64,000 bases of DNA from NCBI RefSeq assembly GCF_029094545.1, contig NZ_CP117835.1:186001-250000 (forward strand), written 5' to 3'. Every line of letters begins with the position of its first letter. Position 1 is the first letter of the stretch. The notes below the pieces were generated by a model that worked only from the letters and a program-made list of their open reading frames with translations, did not search any database and had not been told where the DNA came from. Shown here piece after piece: positions 1 to 8,107 of this stretch. A program made the position numbers and the translations under genes. The stretch is from Alkalihalophilus pseudofirmus. GTDB taxonomy: Bacteria > Bacillota > Bacilli > Bacillales > Bacillaceae_D.

Positions 1-845
1 ATGGTACTGATTATACTCACGAGCGATTAAAAGATTGGAAGGCTTCTATTCTGCCAGATTATCAATTGAAAGTAGAAGAGCATGAACAGCGCTTACTAGC
101 TGGAGAATCCTCAAAGGTTGAGTTCGAGATTGTCCATCCTGAACAAGGGCGTAAATGGATCATGCAGATTGCGACACCGATTGCAGATGATGAGGGTGAA
201 GTGACCAAAATCATCGGGCAGATGATCGATATTACAAGCCGGAAAACTCTTGAAAATGAGCTGAAGCAAATGGCTTTTTATGATGAATTAACAGATCTGC
301 CGAATCGGAAGTCATTGTATCGTCATATTGAAAAAGCCCTAGCTAGATCGAAGAGACATCAACATACATTCTCTTTAATGTTTATTGATTTAGATGATTT
401 TAAAATCGTTAATGACACAATGGGTCATGATGCAGGAGATATGTTATTAAAAGAAGTTGTAAGCAGGTTAAATGAAAGTATACGAGAAGAGGATTTAATT
501 TCTCGTATTGGCGGGGATGAATTTATCGTTCTTTTTGAAGAGACATGTAAAGAAGAAATTGAGTCGATTGCAGAAAGAATATTAGAACGGGTTGCTATGC
601 CATATGAAATTAATGAGAAGGAAGCGAATATCTCACTTAGTATTGGGGTCAGTATGTATCCTGACGATGGAGAGGATAAAGATACATTAATTGAACATGC
701 CGATCAAGCGATGTACTTTGCCAAATTTAACGGTAAAAATTCATATAAACTCTACACACCGGATTTATCAGATATGGAATACAAAAAAGTTAGCCTCTTA
801 GATAAATTTAAACATACGTTCCAAAAAGCGAAACTGTTCAGCTGA
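1..845 (+). CDS. Diguanylate cyclase (PAS-GGDEF), 3' part only
   Basis: The reading frame is open to the left edge (first full codon at base 3), so the N-terminus lies outside the window. The visible part starts with the end of a PAS/PAC sensor domain and then has a complete GGDEF domain. The catalytic GGDEF signature is encoded at 510-524. An RxxD inhibitory site (REED) lies exactly five residues upstream, so product inhibition by c-di-GMP is expected. The enzyme should make c-di-GMP from two GTP. There is no EAL domain after it. The stop codon sits inside the terminator hairpin. The input sensed is unknown because the N-terminus is missing. Confidence 0.93.
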   Translation, partial: GTDYTHERLKDWKASILPDYQLKVEEHEQRLLAGESSKVEFEIVHPEQGRKWIMQIATPIADDEGEVTKIIGQMIDITSRKTLENELKQMAFYDELTDLPNRKSLYRHIEKALARSKRHQHTFSLMFIDLDDFKIVNDTMGHDAGDMLLKEVVSRLNESIREEDLISRIGGDEFIVLFEETCKEEIESIAERILERVAMPYEINEKEANISLSIGVSMYPDDGEDKDTLIEHADQAMYFAKFNGKNSYKLYTPDLSDMEYKKVSLLDKFKHTFQKAKLFS

Positions 846-867
846 GCAGTTTCGCTTTTTATTTTTC
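823..867 (+). terminator. Rho-independent terminator of the GGDEF gene
   Basis: A 14-bp stem (AAAAAGCGAAACTG paired with CAGTTTCGCTTTTT) is followed by a T-rich tail. The stop codon of the cyclase lies in the loop region. Confidence 0.85.
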
Positions 868-967
868 GTTTATCATCGGTTTATGGTGGCTTTCTATGTT
901 AGCCGTTTGTAGAAAAAGAGCGGTTCTTGTACACTACTACTATAAATGAAGGAGAGTCAGGTGTTAG

Positions 968-2086
968 ATGATGAAGTCAGTTATTGTAGTAGGAGCAGGT
1001 ATTCTTGGTGCATCTGCCGCGTACCACCTAGCGAAGTCGGGTGCAAAAGTGACGATTATAGACCGCAGGGACAAAGGACAAGCAACAGAAGCAGCAGCGG
1101 GAATTGTGTGTCCGTGGCTTACACAGCGGAGAAATAAAGCGTGGTATCAGCTCGCCAAAAATGGCGCGAAATACTATCCATCATTAATAGAGGAATTAGA
1201 ACAACTAGGAGAAACACAGACAGGCTATAAGAAAGTGGGGACAATCAGTTTACATACAGATGAGGGCAAGCTAGACAAAATGGAAGAAAGAGCAAAAAAA
1301 AGGCTGGAAGATGCTCCGGAAATCGGGGAAATTACCCGCCTCTCCAAAGAAGAGGTGCAAAGCCTCTTTCCACTGTTGTCAGAGGACTTTAGTGCGGTAC
1401 ATGTAAGCGGAGGAGCTAGGGTGAATGGACGTGCACTTAGGGATTCACTGATTGAGGCAGCCAAAAAGCACGGGGCTGAATTTGTGGAAGCAGAGGCGCA
1501 GCTAATCGCAAGAGGCAATCGAGTGATAGGGGTGAGCTGCTGCGGTGAAGAGCGTCTAAGTGATCAAGTCATTGTAACAGCTGGAGCTTGGGCAAAAGAG
1601 CTATTTAAGCCTCTCGGAGTTACTTTAAAAATTGAACCTCAAAAAGCTCAAATTGTTCATTTGGACGTCCAAAACGAGGATACAGAATCTTGGCCTGTTG
1701 TGATGCCGCCTAATAATCAATATTTACTGGCTTTTGAAGACGGAAGGATCGTGGCTGGGGCCACTCATGAAGATGAGATGGGCTATGATATGCGGCCGAC
1801 AGTTGGCGGGCTTCATGATATTTTTGATAAAGCACTGCACATTGCCCCTCATTTAAATGATAGTACGTTTTTAGAGGTGAAGGTAGGCTTTAGACCGGTT
1901 GCTCCAAATTTCCTTCCTATCATTGGCCCGCTTCCAAGTTGGGAAGGCATTCTACTTGCCAATGGATTAGGAGCTTCTGGATTAACGGTCGGACCTTATT
2001 TGGGCGGTGAACTAGCGAAGCTTTCACTTGAGATTCCAACAGAGATTGATCTTGAATTATATGATGTAGAAGGTGCGATTGAATAA
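968..2086 (+). CDS. FAD-dependent amino-acid oxidoreductase (DadA/DAO family)
   Basis: The 372-aa protein begins with a dinucleotide-binding fold: GxGxxG at about residues 9-14, followed by an acidic/arginine segment at the end of beta-2. It ends with the C-terminal DAO signature (GFRPVAP..., then NGLGASGLTVGP) that closes the FAD site. Length fits monomeric D-amino-acid dehydrogenases, glycine/sarcosine oxidases and relatives. It is a single gene between two terminators, so context does not identify the substrate. The ATG at 968 follows GGAGAG at about 11 nt; a second ATG follows at once. The family assignment is firm. The substrate is unknown. Confidence 0.85.
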   Translation: MMKSVIVVGAGILGASAAYHLAKSGAKVTIIDRRDKGQATEAAAGIVCPWLTQRRNKAWYQLAKNGAKYYPSLIEELEQLGETQTGYKKVGTISLHTDEGKLDKMEERAKKRLEDAPEIGEITRLSKEEVQSLFPLLSEDFSAVHVSGGARVNGRALRDSLIEAAKKHGAEFVEAEAQLIARGNRVIGVSCCGEERLSDQVIVTAGAWAKELFKPLGVTLKIEPQKAQIVHLDVQNEDTESWPVVMPPNNQYLLAFEDGRIVAGATHEDEMGYDMRPTVGGLHDIFDKALHIAPHLNDSTFLEVKVGFRPVAPNFLPIIGPLPSWEGILLANGLGASGLTVGPYLGGELAKLSLEIPTEIDLELYDVEGAIE

Positions 2087-2101
2087 AATAAGTAAAAGAT
2101 A

Positions 2102-2140
2102 AAAAGAACTCTTCCTTTTCTTAAAGGAGAGTTCTTTCTT
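2102..2140. terminator. Bidirectional terminator between convergent genes
   Basis: The inverted repeat AAAGAACTCTTCC...AGGAGAGTTCTTT (one bulge) has A/T tracts on both sides. It lies between the FAD oxidoreductase and the convergent rsbR-like gene and overlaps the 3' end of the latter. Confidence 0.8.
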
Positions 2141-2987
2141 CATCATCGTTAGATTCAGGTGTACTAGATAACGCTTTTGCGAGTGAGGAGGCTGTTGTTA
2201 AACGATTAAAACGAAGGCCAAGCTTTATCGACATTTGCGCAATTTCAGGTCTGATTCCAGAAAGAATCGTTTCCACACCAGTTAAGCGCAGCGATTCGAT
2301 TAAGTGATACAGCTGTTCTGCCACGAGCTCGTCTATTGTCAGCACTCCAGAGAGGTCGATAAATAATGTAGAAATTTCTTTTGCAGCACATTGGTTTAAG
2401 GTCTTTTCTAAAATAACTTTCCCGCGCGCAGAATCAATCTTCCCGACTAATGGAAGAAGGGCAGTTTGATTTTGAAGAGGAATTAAAGGTGAACTTAATT
2501 CATTAATAATCTCTTCCTGTGCAAGAAAGCGCTTGGTTGTATTTTGATGATAAGCCTCGATAAAGATCGTGACGGAGATATTAACAAATTTAATGACGAT
2601 CTCAGTCCAGCTGAAGATATCATCAAAGTCTACTTTATCTTTATTTAAATACGCATATTTTTTAATATAGGATAGGAGTACTTTCTTTGTAGAAAAGAAC
2701 TCGCGTATAACATAGTGCAGAGGCGTGTCTAGATGCTTAACATCTTTGGCAAGTTCTTCTGACCAGGCTTTAAACGCGTTATAAAATTCACATTCATCAT
2801 GAATAAATAATTGAATGATTTGTTCGACATACTCGTGATTTTTGCTTCGCAATTCGTTAACCACCGCTTGGTTATTTGAAGCATAAATAGAGCCTGGGTC
2901 CTGCTCATCGATGGATGCATACCATTCCTCTGATATTTGATGAGAATGTTCTTTAAGGAAATCATATAGTTCTCTATTCTGATGCAT
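2121..2987 (-). CDS. RsbR-family stressosome co-antagonist paralogue (globin-like sensor + STAS)
   Basis: The 288-aa protein has an N-terminal helical, non-heme-globin-like sensor half (about 1-155) and a C-terminal STAS domain (about 165-280) with the RsbR signature [10 protein letters not shown]. By family knowledge such proteins form the mixed RsbR/RsbS stressosome core that releases RsbT to activate sigma-B. I prefer the ATG at 2987, since AAGGAGA lies 8 nt upstream; an in-frame TTG at 3005 overlaps that ribosome site. The two RsbT phosphorylation threonines of RsbRA (T171, T205) are Ser186 and Glu220 here. Glu at the second site resembles a fixed phospho-mimic. It is encoded alone, about 60 kb from the rsb operon in this window. 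Confidence 0.88.
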   Translation of the reverse strand: MHQNRELYDFLKEHSHQISEEWYASIDEQDPGSIYASNNQAVVNELRSKNHEYVEQIIQLFIHDECEFYNAFKAWSEELAKDVKHLDTPLHYVIREFFSTKKVLLSYIKKYAYLNKDKVDFDDIFSWTEIVIKFVNISVTIFIEAYHQNTTKRFLAQEEIINELSSPLIPLQNQTALLPLVGKIDSARGKVILEKTLNQCAAKEISTLFIDLSGVLTIDELVAEQLYHLIESLRLTGVETILSGIRPEIAQMSIKLGLRFNRLTTASSLAKALSSTPESNDDEERTLL

Positions 2988-3070
2988 ATCGAAATTCTCC
3001 TTCAAGTTTGTTTATATTAATATAGCATAAATACGTCATTGAAACAGGTGTAGGAAATATTTAACTGTAG

Positions 3071-3076
3071 TATAAT
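3071..3076 (+). promoter_or_regulatory. Possible -10 box for the cyclophilin gene
   Basis: A perfect TATAAT lies about 35 nt before the cyclophilin start. No convincing -35 is found at 16-18 nt, so the promoter call is tentative. Confidence 0.4.
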
Positions 3077-3110
3077 GGGGGTGATCTAAAAAGGAAAGAG
3101 GGTACATAAC

Positions 3111-3731
3111 ATGATAAAAGCATTTAAATGGAGTCTTTTGGCTATGCTTCTCATGCTGCTGGCTGCTTGTGGACAAGCAGATGAGAGCGAGACAGTTGAT
3201 AATGAAGAGGAAGAAAGTTCCGATACTGGATATGAGGCAGGACCGGTTGTTACCATGGAAATGGAGGACGGGGGAGAAGTGGTTATTGAACTTTACCCAG
3301 AAGTAGCTCCACAAACTGTCGAGAATTTTGTTTCACTTGTAGAAGATGGTTTTTATGATGGACTGACGTTTCACCGAGTCATTCCAGGGTTCATGATCCA
3401 AGGCGGAGATCCAGATGGAAATGGAACAGGCGGACCTGGACATTCAATCGAGGGTGAATTTTCTAGTAATGGGTTTGAAAATAACTTAAAACATGAACGG
3501 GGTGTCATTTCTATGGCAAGATCACAAGACCCTAATTCTGCAGGTTCTCAGTTCTTTATTATGGTTGCTGATACGCCTTCACTAGATGGTGAATATGCTT
3601 CATTTGGTAAGGTAATCGAGGGAATGGACGTTGTAGATGACATTGTATCAGTAGAAACAATGCCTGGTGATATGCCGGTTGAAGGACAAGAGCAAGTTAT
3701 TAAGCAAATGACAGTTGAAACAAATGAGTAA
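3111..3731 (+). CDS. Cyclophilin-type peptidyl-prolyl isomerase lipoprotein
   Basis: A 206-aa precursor has a lipoprotein signal peptide ending in LAAC (Cys about 20), an acidic linker, and then a full cyclophilin domain. Conserved active-site strings are visible: [21 protein letters not shown] and GSQFFI. It should be anchored to the outer face of the membrane and catalyse prolyl isomerisation during folding of secreted proteins. The secreted subtilisin in this window is one possible client, which is inference. It is monocistronic and convergent with ferritin. The ribosome site is AAAGAGGG before the ATG. Confidence 0.92.
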   Translation: MIKAFKWSLLAMLLMLLAACGQADESETVDNEEEESSDTGYEAGPVVTMEMEDGGEVVIELYPEVAPQTVENFVSLVEDGFYDGLTFHRVIPGFMIQGGDPDGNGTGGPGHSIEGEFSSNGFENNLKHERGVISMARSQDPNSAGSQFFIMVADTPSLDGEYASFGKVIEGMDVVDDIVSVETMPGDMPVEGQEQVIKQMTVETNE

Positions 3732-3751
3732 ATCATTTCATTAAGTGAAAT

Positions 3752-3785
3752 AGTGAAGCCCCGCAATTGCTGCGGGGCTTTCTTC
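3752..3785. terminator. Terminator between cyclophilin and ferritin genes
   Basis: A GC-rich stem, AAGCCCCGCA / TGCGGGGCTT (3756-3780), is followed by T-rich sequence. It lies between convergent genes and probably serves both. Confidence 0.85.
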
Positions 3786-4288
3786 TATTCACCAGGTGTA
3801 AATGTTCGTTTCGCAAACTCATTATCCATCATGAAGAACGCATTGCTGTCATTATCAATACGCTTTAGTTTTTGAATAATGCTGTCAAACATATCTTCTT
3901 CTTCTACCTGCTCTTCAATAAACCATTTTAGAAAGTTAATTGTGGCATGCTCTCTTACATCCCATGCTAAATCAGAGAGATGATAGATCCGTTTTGTGAC
4001 TACTTTTTCTTGAGTTAATGCTTTTTCAAACACATCTAAAATGGAACGGAACTCATTATTAGGTGTCTCAAATCCTGAAATGACAGCTCGCTCTCCTAAG
4101 GTATTAATAAAATTATAAAACTTCATTGCGTGAAATCTCTCTTCTTCTGCTTGGACTAAAAAGAAGTTAGCAAATCCGTCTATCCCCTCAGCAGAACAGT
4201 AGGCTGCCATCGCCATATACGTGTGAGCAGAATAAAATTCAAAGTTCATTTGCTCATTTAAAGCTTCGAGAAGTTTATCATTTAACAT
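3785..4288 (-). CDS. ftnA: Bacterial non-heme ferritin
   Basis: The 167-aa protein spans the whole four-helix ferritin fold. Ferroxidase ligands are recognisable in NEQMNFEFYSAHTY, in the EEERFHAMK helix-B motif and in helix C/D (EEQVEEE). It should oxidise Fe(II) and store Fe(III) in a 24-mer in the cytoplasm. It fits the strongly iron-oriented content of the window. The start ATG is preceded (on the minus strand) by AAGGAGGG. No clear Fur box was found upstream. Confidence 0.93.
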   Translation of the reverse strand: MLNDKLLEALNEQMNFEFYSAHTYMAMAAYCSAEGIDGFANFFLVQAEEERFHAMKFYNFINTLGERAVISGFETPNNEFRSILDVFEKALTQEKVVTKRIYHLSDLAWDVREHATINFLKWFIEEQVEEEDMFDSIIQKLKRIDNDSNAFFMMDNEFAKRTFTPGE

Positions 4289-4497
4289 TAAAAACCCTCC
4301 TTAAAATTCCTATTAAGTAGTATGCCTAATACCTTGTACCATTCATTCTAGCTTTATTACTAATTTCCTTTCCCTTCTTTTATGAATCTGAATCATTTTC
4401 CTTTATGTAATGAAACCTCTTCTTTTTTCGTCTCTCTAAATGTATGCTTAAGAGGTAGATTATAAAATTTCGTAGTGATTAAAACGTGGTGATTAAA

Positions 4498-5802
4498 ATG
4501 AAGAAATGGGTATCAGCTTTTACACTGACATCGTCTGTTCAATGGTTATTTTTTATTTTTGCCAACACGATCGTTGTCCCTCTTTCAGTGGCACAAGCCT
4601 TCCAAGTCCCTTCTGAAACCGTTACATTAATGCTTAGCAGTTCACTGATCTTTACAGGACTGGCATGTATGATTCAAGGGCTTTTCGGGCATAGGTATCC
4701 TTTAATGGAAGGACATTCTGGGCTTTTATGGGGAGTCATGCTCAATCTTGGTTTATCAGCTTCTGCTATGGGCATGTCGTACACGCAAATAGGCGGGGGG
4801 CTTGCAACTGGCATTCTTTTAGCCGGGGTAGTAACGATTCTTCTTGTTGCATTAAACTGGATTCAATATGTCCAGCGGATCTTCACTCCTATGGTCATGA
4901 GTGTTTATTTATTTTTACTGACCTTTCAATTAATTTTTGTTTTCTTTCAAGGAATGCTTGGCATTACAGAGCAGGGAATAATCAATATTCCCGTCAGCAT
5001 TCTTTCCTTAGTGCTCGTTGTTTTCGTGAGCATATTAAAAATAAAAGGGTCAAAAATGATCAGCAACTTTTCCATATTAATAGGAATCGTAGTCGGCTGG
5101 ATCATTTATGCTGCGGTGTTTCCAAACGAAGGAGAGCCTGTGGTGATGCAGGGACTGTCTTTTGCTCTTTACCCATTAGGAACGCCGAATTTGGAGTATG
5201 GAATTATCGCTGTTGCTTTTTTTGCAGGAATGTTAAATTTGACGAACACGGTTGCTTCTATCCAAGCAGCCGCAGAATTATTTAAGGATACACCTAATGC
5301 AGGGCAGTATCGCAGATCGTTTTTTTGGACCGGCTTTTTCTCGATTATCGTTTCAGGCTTTGGTCTTGTACCATATACGCCATTCACTTCATCGATCGGC
5401 TTTTTAGAAAGTACACAAATTTACCGGAAGGAACCTTTTTTACTGGCAGGAGGAATGCTCTCATTAGTAGGGCTGATCCCACCAGTTACAGCCTTTTTGA
5501 TTACTCTTCCTATTTCAGTTGGGAATGCCGTTCTTTTTGTAGCGTATCTTCAATTGTTTGGAACCGCATTTAACAGCTTAAGAGGAGAACGCTTTACTTC
5601 TAACACCATTTTCAGACTGGCAGGTCCTTTGCTCTTAGGTGTCAGTTTAATGGCGATTTCGCCTACAGCATTTAACGGAATTCCTAATCTCCTTCAACCG
5701 ATCATTTCAAATGGGCTGATCATGGGTGTTGTCTTATCTATCTGTCTAGAACGTTTTATCTCCTGGGAGTATATAGATCAAGAGATGCAAAAAGCTTCTT
5801 AG
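4498..5802 (+). CDS. NCS2-family uracil/xanthine permease
   Basis: The roughly 434-aa, highly hydrophobic protein has about 12-14 membrane segments and the NCS2 (nucleobase-cation symporter 2) pattern, with NTIVVPLSVAQAFQV early and GLVPYTPFTSSIGF in the second half. It should import a nucleobase by symport; uracil or xanthine is the family guess. The start is uncertain. A GTG at 4486 is in frame, but the ATG at 4498 has GTGGTGATT close upstream and fits better. It is a single gene with its own terminator. Confidence 0.82.
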   Translation: MKKWVSAFTLTSSVQWLFFIFANTIVVPLSVAQAFQVPSETVTLMLSSSLIFTGLACMIQGLFGHRYPLMEGHSGLLWGVMLNLGLSASAMGMSYTQIGGGLATGILLAGVVTILLVALNWIQYVQRIFTPMVMSVYLFLLTFQLIFVFFQGMLGITEQGIINIPVSILSLVLVVFVSILKIKGSKMISNFSILIGIVVGWIIYAAVFPNEGEPVVMQGLSFALYPLGTPNLEYGIIAVAFFAGMLNLTNTVASIQAAAELFKDTPNAGQYRRSFFWTGFFSIIVSGFGLVPYTPFTSSIGFLESTQIYRKEPFLLAGGMLSLVGLIPPVTAFLITLPISVGNAVLFVAYLQLFGTAFNSLRGERFTSNTIFRLAGPLLLGVSLMAISPTAFNGIPNLLQPIISNGLIMGVVLSICLERFISWEYIDQEMQKAS

Positions 5803-5820
5803 TAAAGAAGCTTTTTTGTT
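5789..5820 (+). terminator. Terminator of the NCS2 permease gene
   Basis: The stem AAAAGCTTCTT...AAGAAGCTTTT with a T run overlaps the stop codon. Confidence 0.8.
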
Positions 5821-5886
5821 TTGAATTAAACAGTATAGGCTGAGCCCTCTTGTGCATAGAATGGTAAAATGAATGGGGGTGAGCGG

Positions 5887-6513
5887 ATGAGGCATCAACA
5901 CAATGCATTTACAGTACATGATGTAGAGCAATGTGATCTTCCTTTTTGTGCGCAAACGAATGATACGGCCCCGTTGTTTACAGCTGAGACTTATCACTCG
6001 ACAACTGATCGCATTGAAAAAATAAATCTTGTTGATTATCGAGGGAAATGGACGATTTTATTGTTTTATTCGAGTGACTTCACCTTCGTTTGACCAACGG
6101 AATTAGCAGCGGTCGCTGCTCTTTATCCTGAGCTTCAAGCCTTAGGTGCAGATGTCCTTGGAATCAGTACAGATAGCGTGTATGCCCATAAAGTTTTCAC
6201 AAAAGTCTCTCCTAATGCAGCAAGAGTAACCTATCCGCTTGTTAGCGATCGGAATCAAGCGATCTCAAGAGCCTATAGAATATTAGATGCAAAAGGCGGC
6301 TATGCCATGCGAGGCACGGTCATTATAAGCCCTGAAGGAATCATAAAAGCAAGAAGCGTCTATCCCCCTGAAGTAGGGAGGAACGCTTTTGAAATCCTAC
6401 GCTTAATCCAAGGCCTTCAGCATAATCAGCAGACAGGTCAAGGCATACCAGCCAATTGGGTTTCTGGGCAATCAGCCATTACACCGGACCAAGGCCTGAT
6501 CGGTGAAGTTTAG
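5887..6513 (+). CDS. AhpC/TSA peroxiredoxin with in-frame TGA at the peroxidatic Cys (candidate selenoprotein)
   Basis: The frame runs 5887-6513 with one internal stop, TGA at 6091-6093. Read through, it gives a 208-aa AhpC/TSA protein. The TGA is codon 69, inside the peroxiredoxin active site FTFV-x-PTE, exactly where the peroxidatic Cys belongs. Sequence on both sides is intact: thioredoxin fold, LGISTDS, AMRGTVIISPEGIIKA and a C-terminal PANW tail. Starting 11 nt after the TGA is a hairpin with a GGTC loop (see separate entry), as in bacterial SECIS elements. I infer selenocysteine insertion; a nonsense mutation is the alternative. The usual resolving Cys of the C-terminal CPANW motif is Ile here, and the only other cysteines are C16 and C21. 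The start follows GGGGGTGA at 6 nt. No sel genes are in the window. Confidence 0.8.
6099..6128 (+). promoter_or_regulatory. Candidate bacterial SECIS hairpin
   Basis: AGCAGC (6105-6110), loop GGTC (6111-6114) and GCTGCT (6115-6120) form a perfect 6-bp stem with a GGUC loop. An outer GGA/TCC pairing (6099-6101 with 6126-6128) is also possible. The loop begins 17 nt after the TGA; in E. coli fdhF the corresponding GGU begins about 18 nt after its UGA. It is read as coding sequence (Leu-Ala-Ala-Val-Ala-Ala), so chance pairing of Ala codons must be excluded. Confidence 0.65.
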
Positions 6514-6572
6514 CAAGTTTCTGACCATTATGCGCGGGTTCACAGAGTAATCGATTCACCTTTACAGAAGAA

Positions 6573-6620
6573 AAAAAAGCTGCTTTCCTGCTTATGTAAT
6601 CAGGAAAGCAGCTTTTTTTA
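6573..6620 (+). terminator. Strong terminator after the peroxiredoxin gene
   Basis: A long stem, AAAAAGCTGCTTTCCTG / CAGGAAAGCAGCTTTTT, has T runs on both sides. It ends the peroxiredoxin transcript 60 nt after the stop. Confidence 0.9.
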
Positions 6621-6632
6621 TATCTTTTTAAT

Positions 6633-6653
6633 TGAAAATGATTATCTATATCA
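6633..6653 (+). promoter_or_regulatory. Fur box upstream of the heme monooxygenase gene
   Basis: TGAAAATGATTATCT (6633-6647) matches the 7-1-7 Fur core TGATAATnATTATCA at 13 of 14 defined positions or nearly so. It lies about 40 nt before the start codon, so iron-repressed expression is expected. Confidence 0.75.
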
Positions 6654-6690
6654 ATTATAATGATGTTATCACCATAAGGAGGGATTTTCC

Positions 6691-7023
6691 ATGTTTGTTC
6701 AAGTGAAAACATTGGTAGTAGAAGAAGGATACGCGGATAAAATGGTTGAAAAATTTGCGACGGAGGGGATCATTGAAGAGCAGCCTGGTTTCTTAGATCT
6801 CACTGTTTTACAAAAAAAGAAGCGTAGAGGCCATGAAGAAATTATGGTTTTAATTCGTTGGGAGTCAGAAGAAGCATGGAAAGCTTGGGAAACAAGCGAA
6901 TTGCACCTTGCTGGCCATAGAGCAAATCGCGGTAAGCCAAAGCCAGCTTTTATTCATGAAGGCGGGCAAGATGTATATAACGTCATTGGAACAAAAGAAT
7001 ATAGAGAACCTGTTTCAAAATAA
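6691..7023 (+). CDS. Heme-degrading monooxygenase, HmoA/IsdG type (ABM fold)
   Basis: The 110-aa ABM-fold protein (antibiotic biosynthesis monooxygenase superfamily) resembles Bacillus HmoA and IsdG-like enzymes: an EEQPGFLDLTVL segment, IRWESEEAWKAW, then LAGHR, which places the probable heme-contacting His. Such enzymes open heme in the cytosol to release iron. The Fur box in front supports a role in iron acquisition. The ribosome site is AAGGAGGGA. It is monocistronic, with a bidirectional terminator behind. No heme uptake genes lie nearby. Confidence 0.82.
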   Translation: MFVQVKTLVVEEGYADKMVEKFATEGIIEEQPGFLDLTVLQKKKRRGHEEIMVLIRWESEEAWKAWETSELHLAGHRANRGKPKPAFIHEGGQDVYNVIGTKEYREPVSK

Positions 7024-7026
7024 ACA

Positions 7027-7073
7027 AAAGCCCATCCGTAGGACTTAAACGAGCTTGATAACGGATGGGCTTT
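7027..7073. terminator. Bidirectional terminator between hmoA-like and fecCD-type genes
   Basis: Perfect 13-bp arms AAAGCCCATCCGT and ACGGATGGGCTTT are separated by 21 nt and lie between convergent genes. Confidence 0.85.
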
Positions 7074-7075
7074 CT

Positions 7076-8107
7076 TTATGCTTTAACCCCATTACCTCGT
7101 TTAGTAAGAAGCATGTAAATTAGATAGGGGGCGCCAATGACAGAAATGACGATACCCACTGGAATATCAGCCGGAGCTAAGAGATTCTTTCCTACAAAAT
7201 CGGAAAAGAGCAGAATAAGCATGCCGATCAGCGCTGAGGCGGGCAGAAGGCTGTAGAAGTTTGGTCCGGTTAAACGCCTTGCAAGATGAGGTGCTAATAA
7301 ACCTAAGAAAGAAATACCCCCGCCAACTGCCACACAAGCACCAGCTAATGCCGCAGCAAGCAGCAGCAATATTCTTCTTTCACGCTCTACATTCATTCCA
7401 AGTGCATATGGTACAGGGTCACTAAGCTGCAGCAGATTCATCGTTTTCGCTTTAAAAAATGCAAAGGGAAGTAAAACAATGATCCATGGAAGAAGGGCAT
7501 TAACATAGCGCCATTGGGTGCCCCAAATACTTCCTGTTAACCAAATGGTTGCTTGTTGAAAATCTCTTGGGTCCATTTTCAGTTGAATAATAATAAGAAG
7601 TGCCCCGCATAACGCATTAAAGCCGATCCCTATTAATAGCAGCCGGCCAGGATCTACTCCACCTTTAAAAGACAATGAATAGATTAACAAAGCGACTGTA
7701 AGTGCACCAATAAACGCAAAGACAGGCAGTGCAAATGGAGAGACAACACCTGTTGTGCCAGCTTGTTTGAAAACAAAGATAAACAATACAACGGCAAGGC
7801 CTGCTCCGGCGTTGATTCCTAAAATCCCTGGATCCGCTAATGCATTACGGGAAAGTCCTTGTAAAATAGCACCAGAAACAGCAAGACCTGCACCAATTAA
7901 CAACGCTATAATCATACGCGGCAGCCTTAATTGATAGAGGACAAGTTCTTGATTAGCTGTTCCATTTCCAAGGAATGTCTGGATAATCTCAGATAAGGAA
8001 AGCGGCATAATGCCAGTAGAGAGATTAAGTATAAAGGTCCCGAAAATCAAGAATATGATGATCAGAAGAGCTTTCTTCGATTGATGATATGCATTGATCC
8101 ATTCCAT
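7076..8107 (-). CDS. Iron-siderophore ABC transporter permease (FecCD family), second subunit
   Basis: The 343-aa membrane protein has about nine to ten helices and FecCD family hallmarks (RLPRMIIALLIGAGLAVSGAILQG, then NALADPGILGINAG). It should pair with the permease encoded just upstream to carry ferri-siderophore across the membrane. Start and stop of the two genes share base 8107, so they are translationally coupled. No ATPase gene is adjacent; a shared YusV/FhuC-type ATPase elsewhere is the likely partner (inference). Confidence 0.9.
   Translation of the reverse strand: MEWINAYHQSKKALLIIIFLIFGTFILNLSTGIMPLSLSEIIQTFLGNGTANQELVLYQLRLPRMIIALLIGAGLAVSGAILQGLSRNALADPGILGINAGAGLAVVLFIFVFKQAGTTGVVSPFALPVFAFIGALTVALLIYSLSFKGGVDPGRLLLIGIGFNALCGALLIIIQLKMDPRDFQQATIWLTGSIWGTQWRYVNALLPWIIVLLPFAFFKAKTMNLLQLSDPVPYALGMNVERERRILLLLAAALAGACVAVGGGISFLGLLAPHLARRLTGPNFYSLLPASALIGMLILLFSDFVGKNLLAPADIPVGIVISVIGAPYLIYMLLTKRGNGVKA

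Noticed and set aside
1225-1518. Minus-strand ORF inside the FAD oxidoreductase gene
   Set aside because: It is Ser/Leu-rich antisense translation with no ribosome site and lies fully within a real gene. Similar antisense ORFs occur at 24512-25285, 26036-27149, 31646-32011 and 36340-36732.
4728-5285. Overlapping plus-strand ORF in the NCS2 permease gene
   Set aside because: It is a frame shadow rich in Cys/Trp/Arg without family features. The permease frame shows clear membrane helices.
5869-6093. Treating the peroxiredoxin as two genes (short N-terminal ORF and separate ORF from 6178)
   Set aside because: Both pieces are in the same frame, and joining them at the TGA rebuilds a full AhpC/TSA protein with the stop exactly at the catalytic Cys codon. 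A single gene is the better description.
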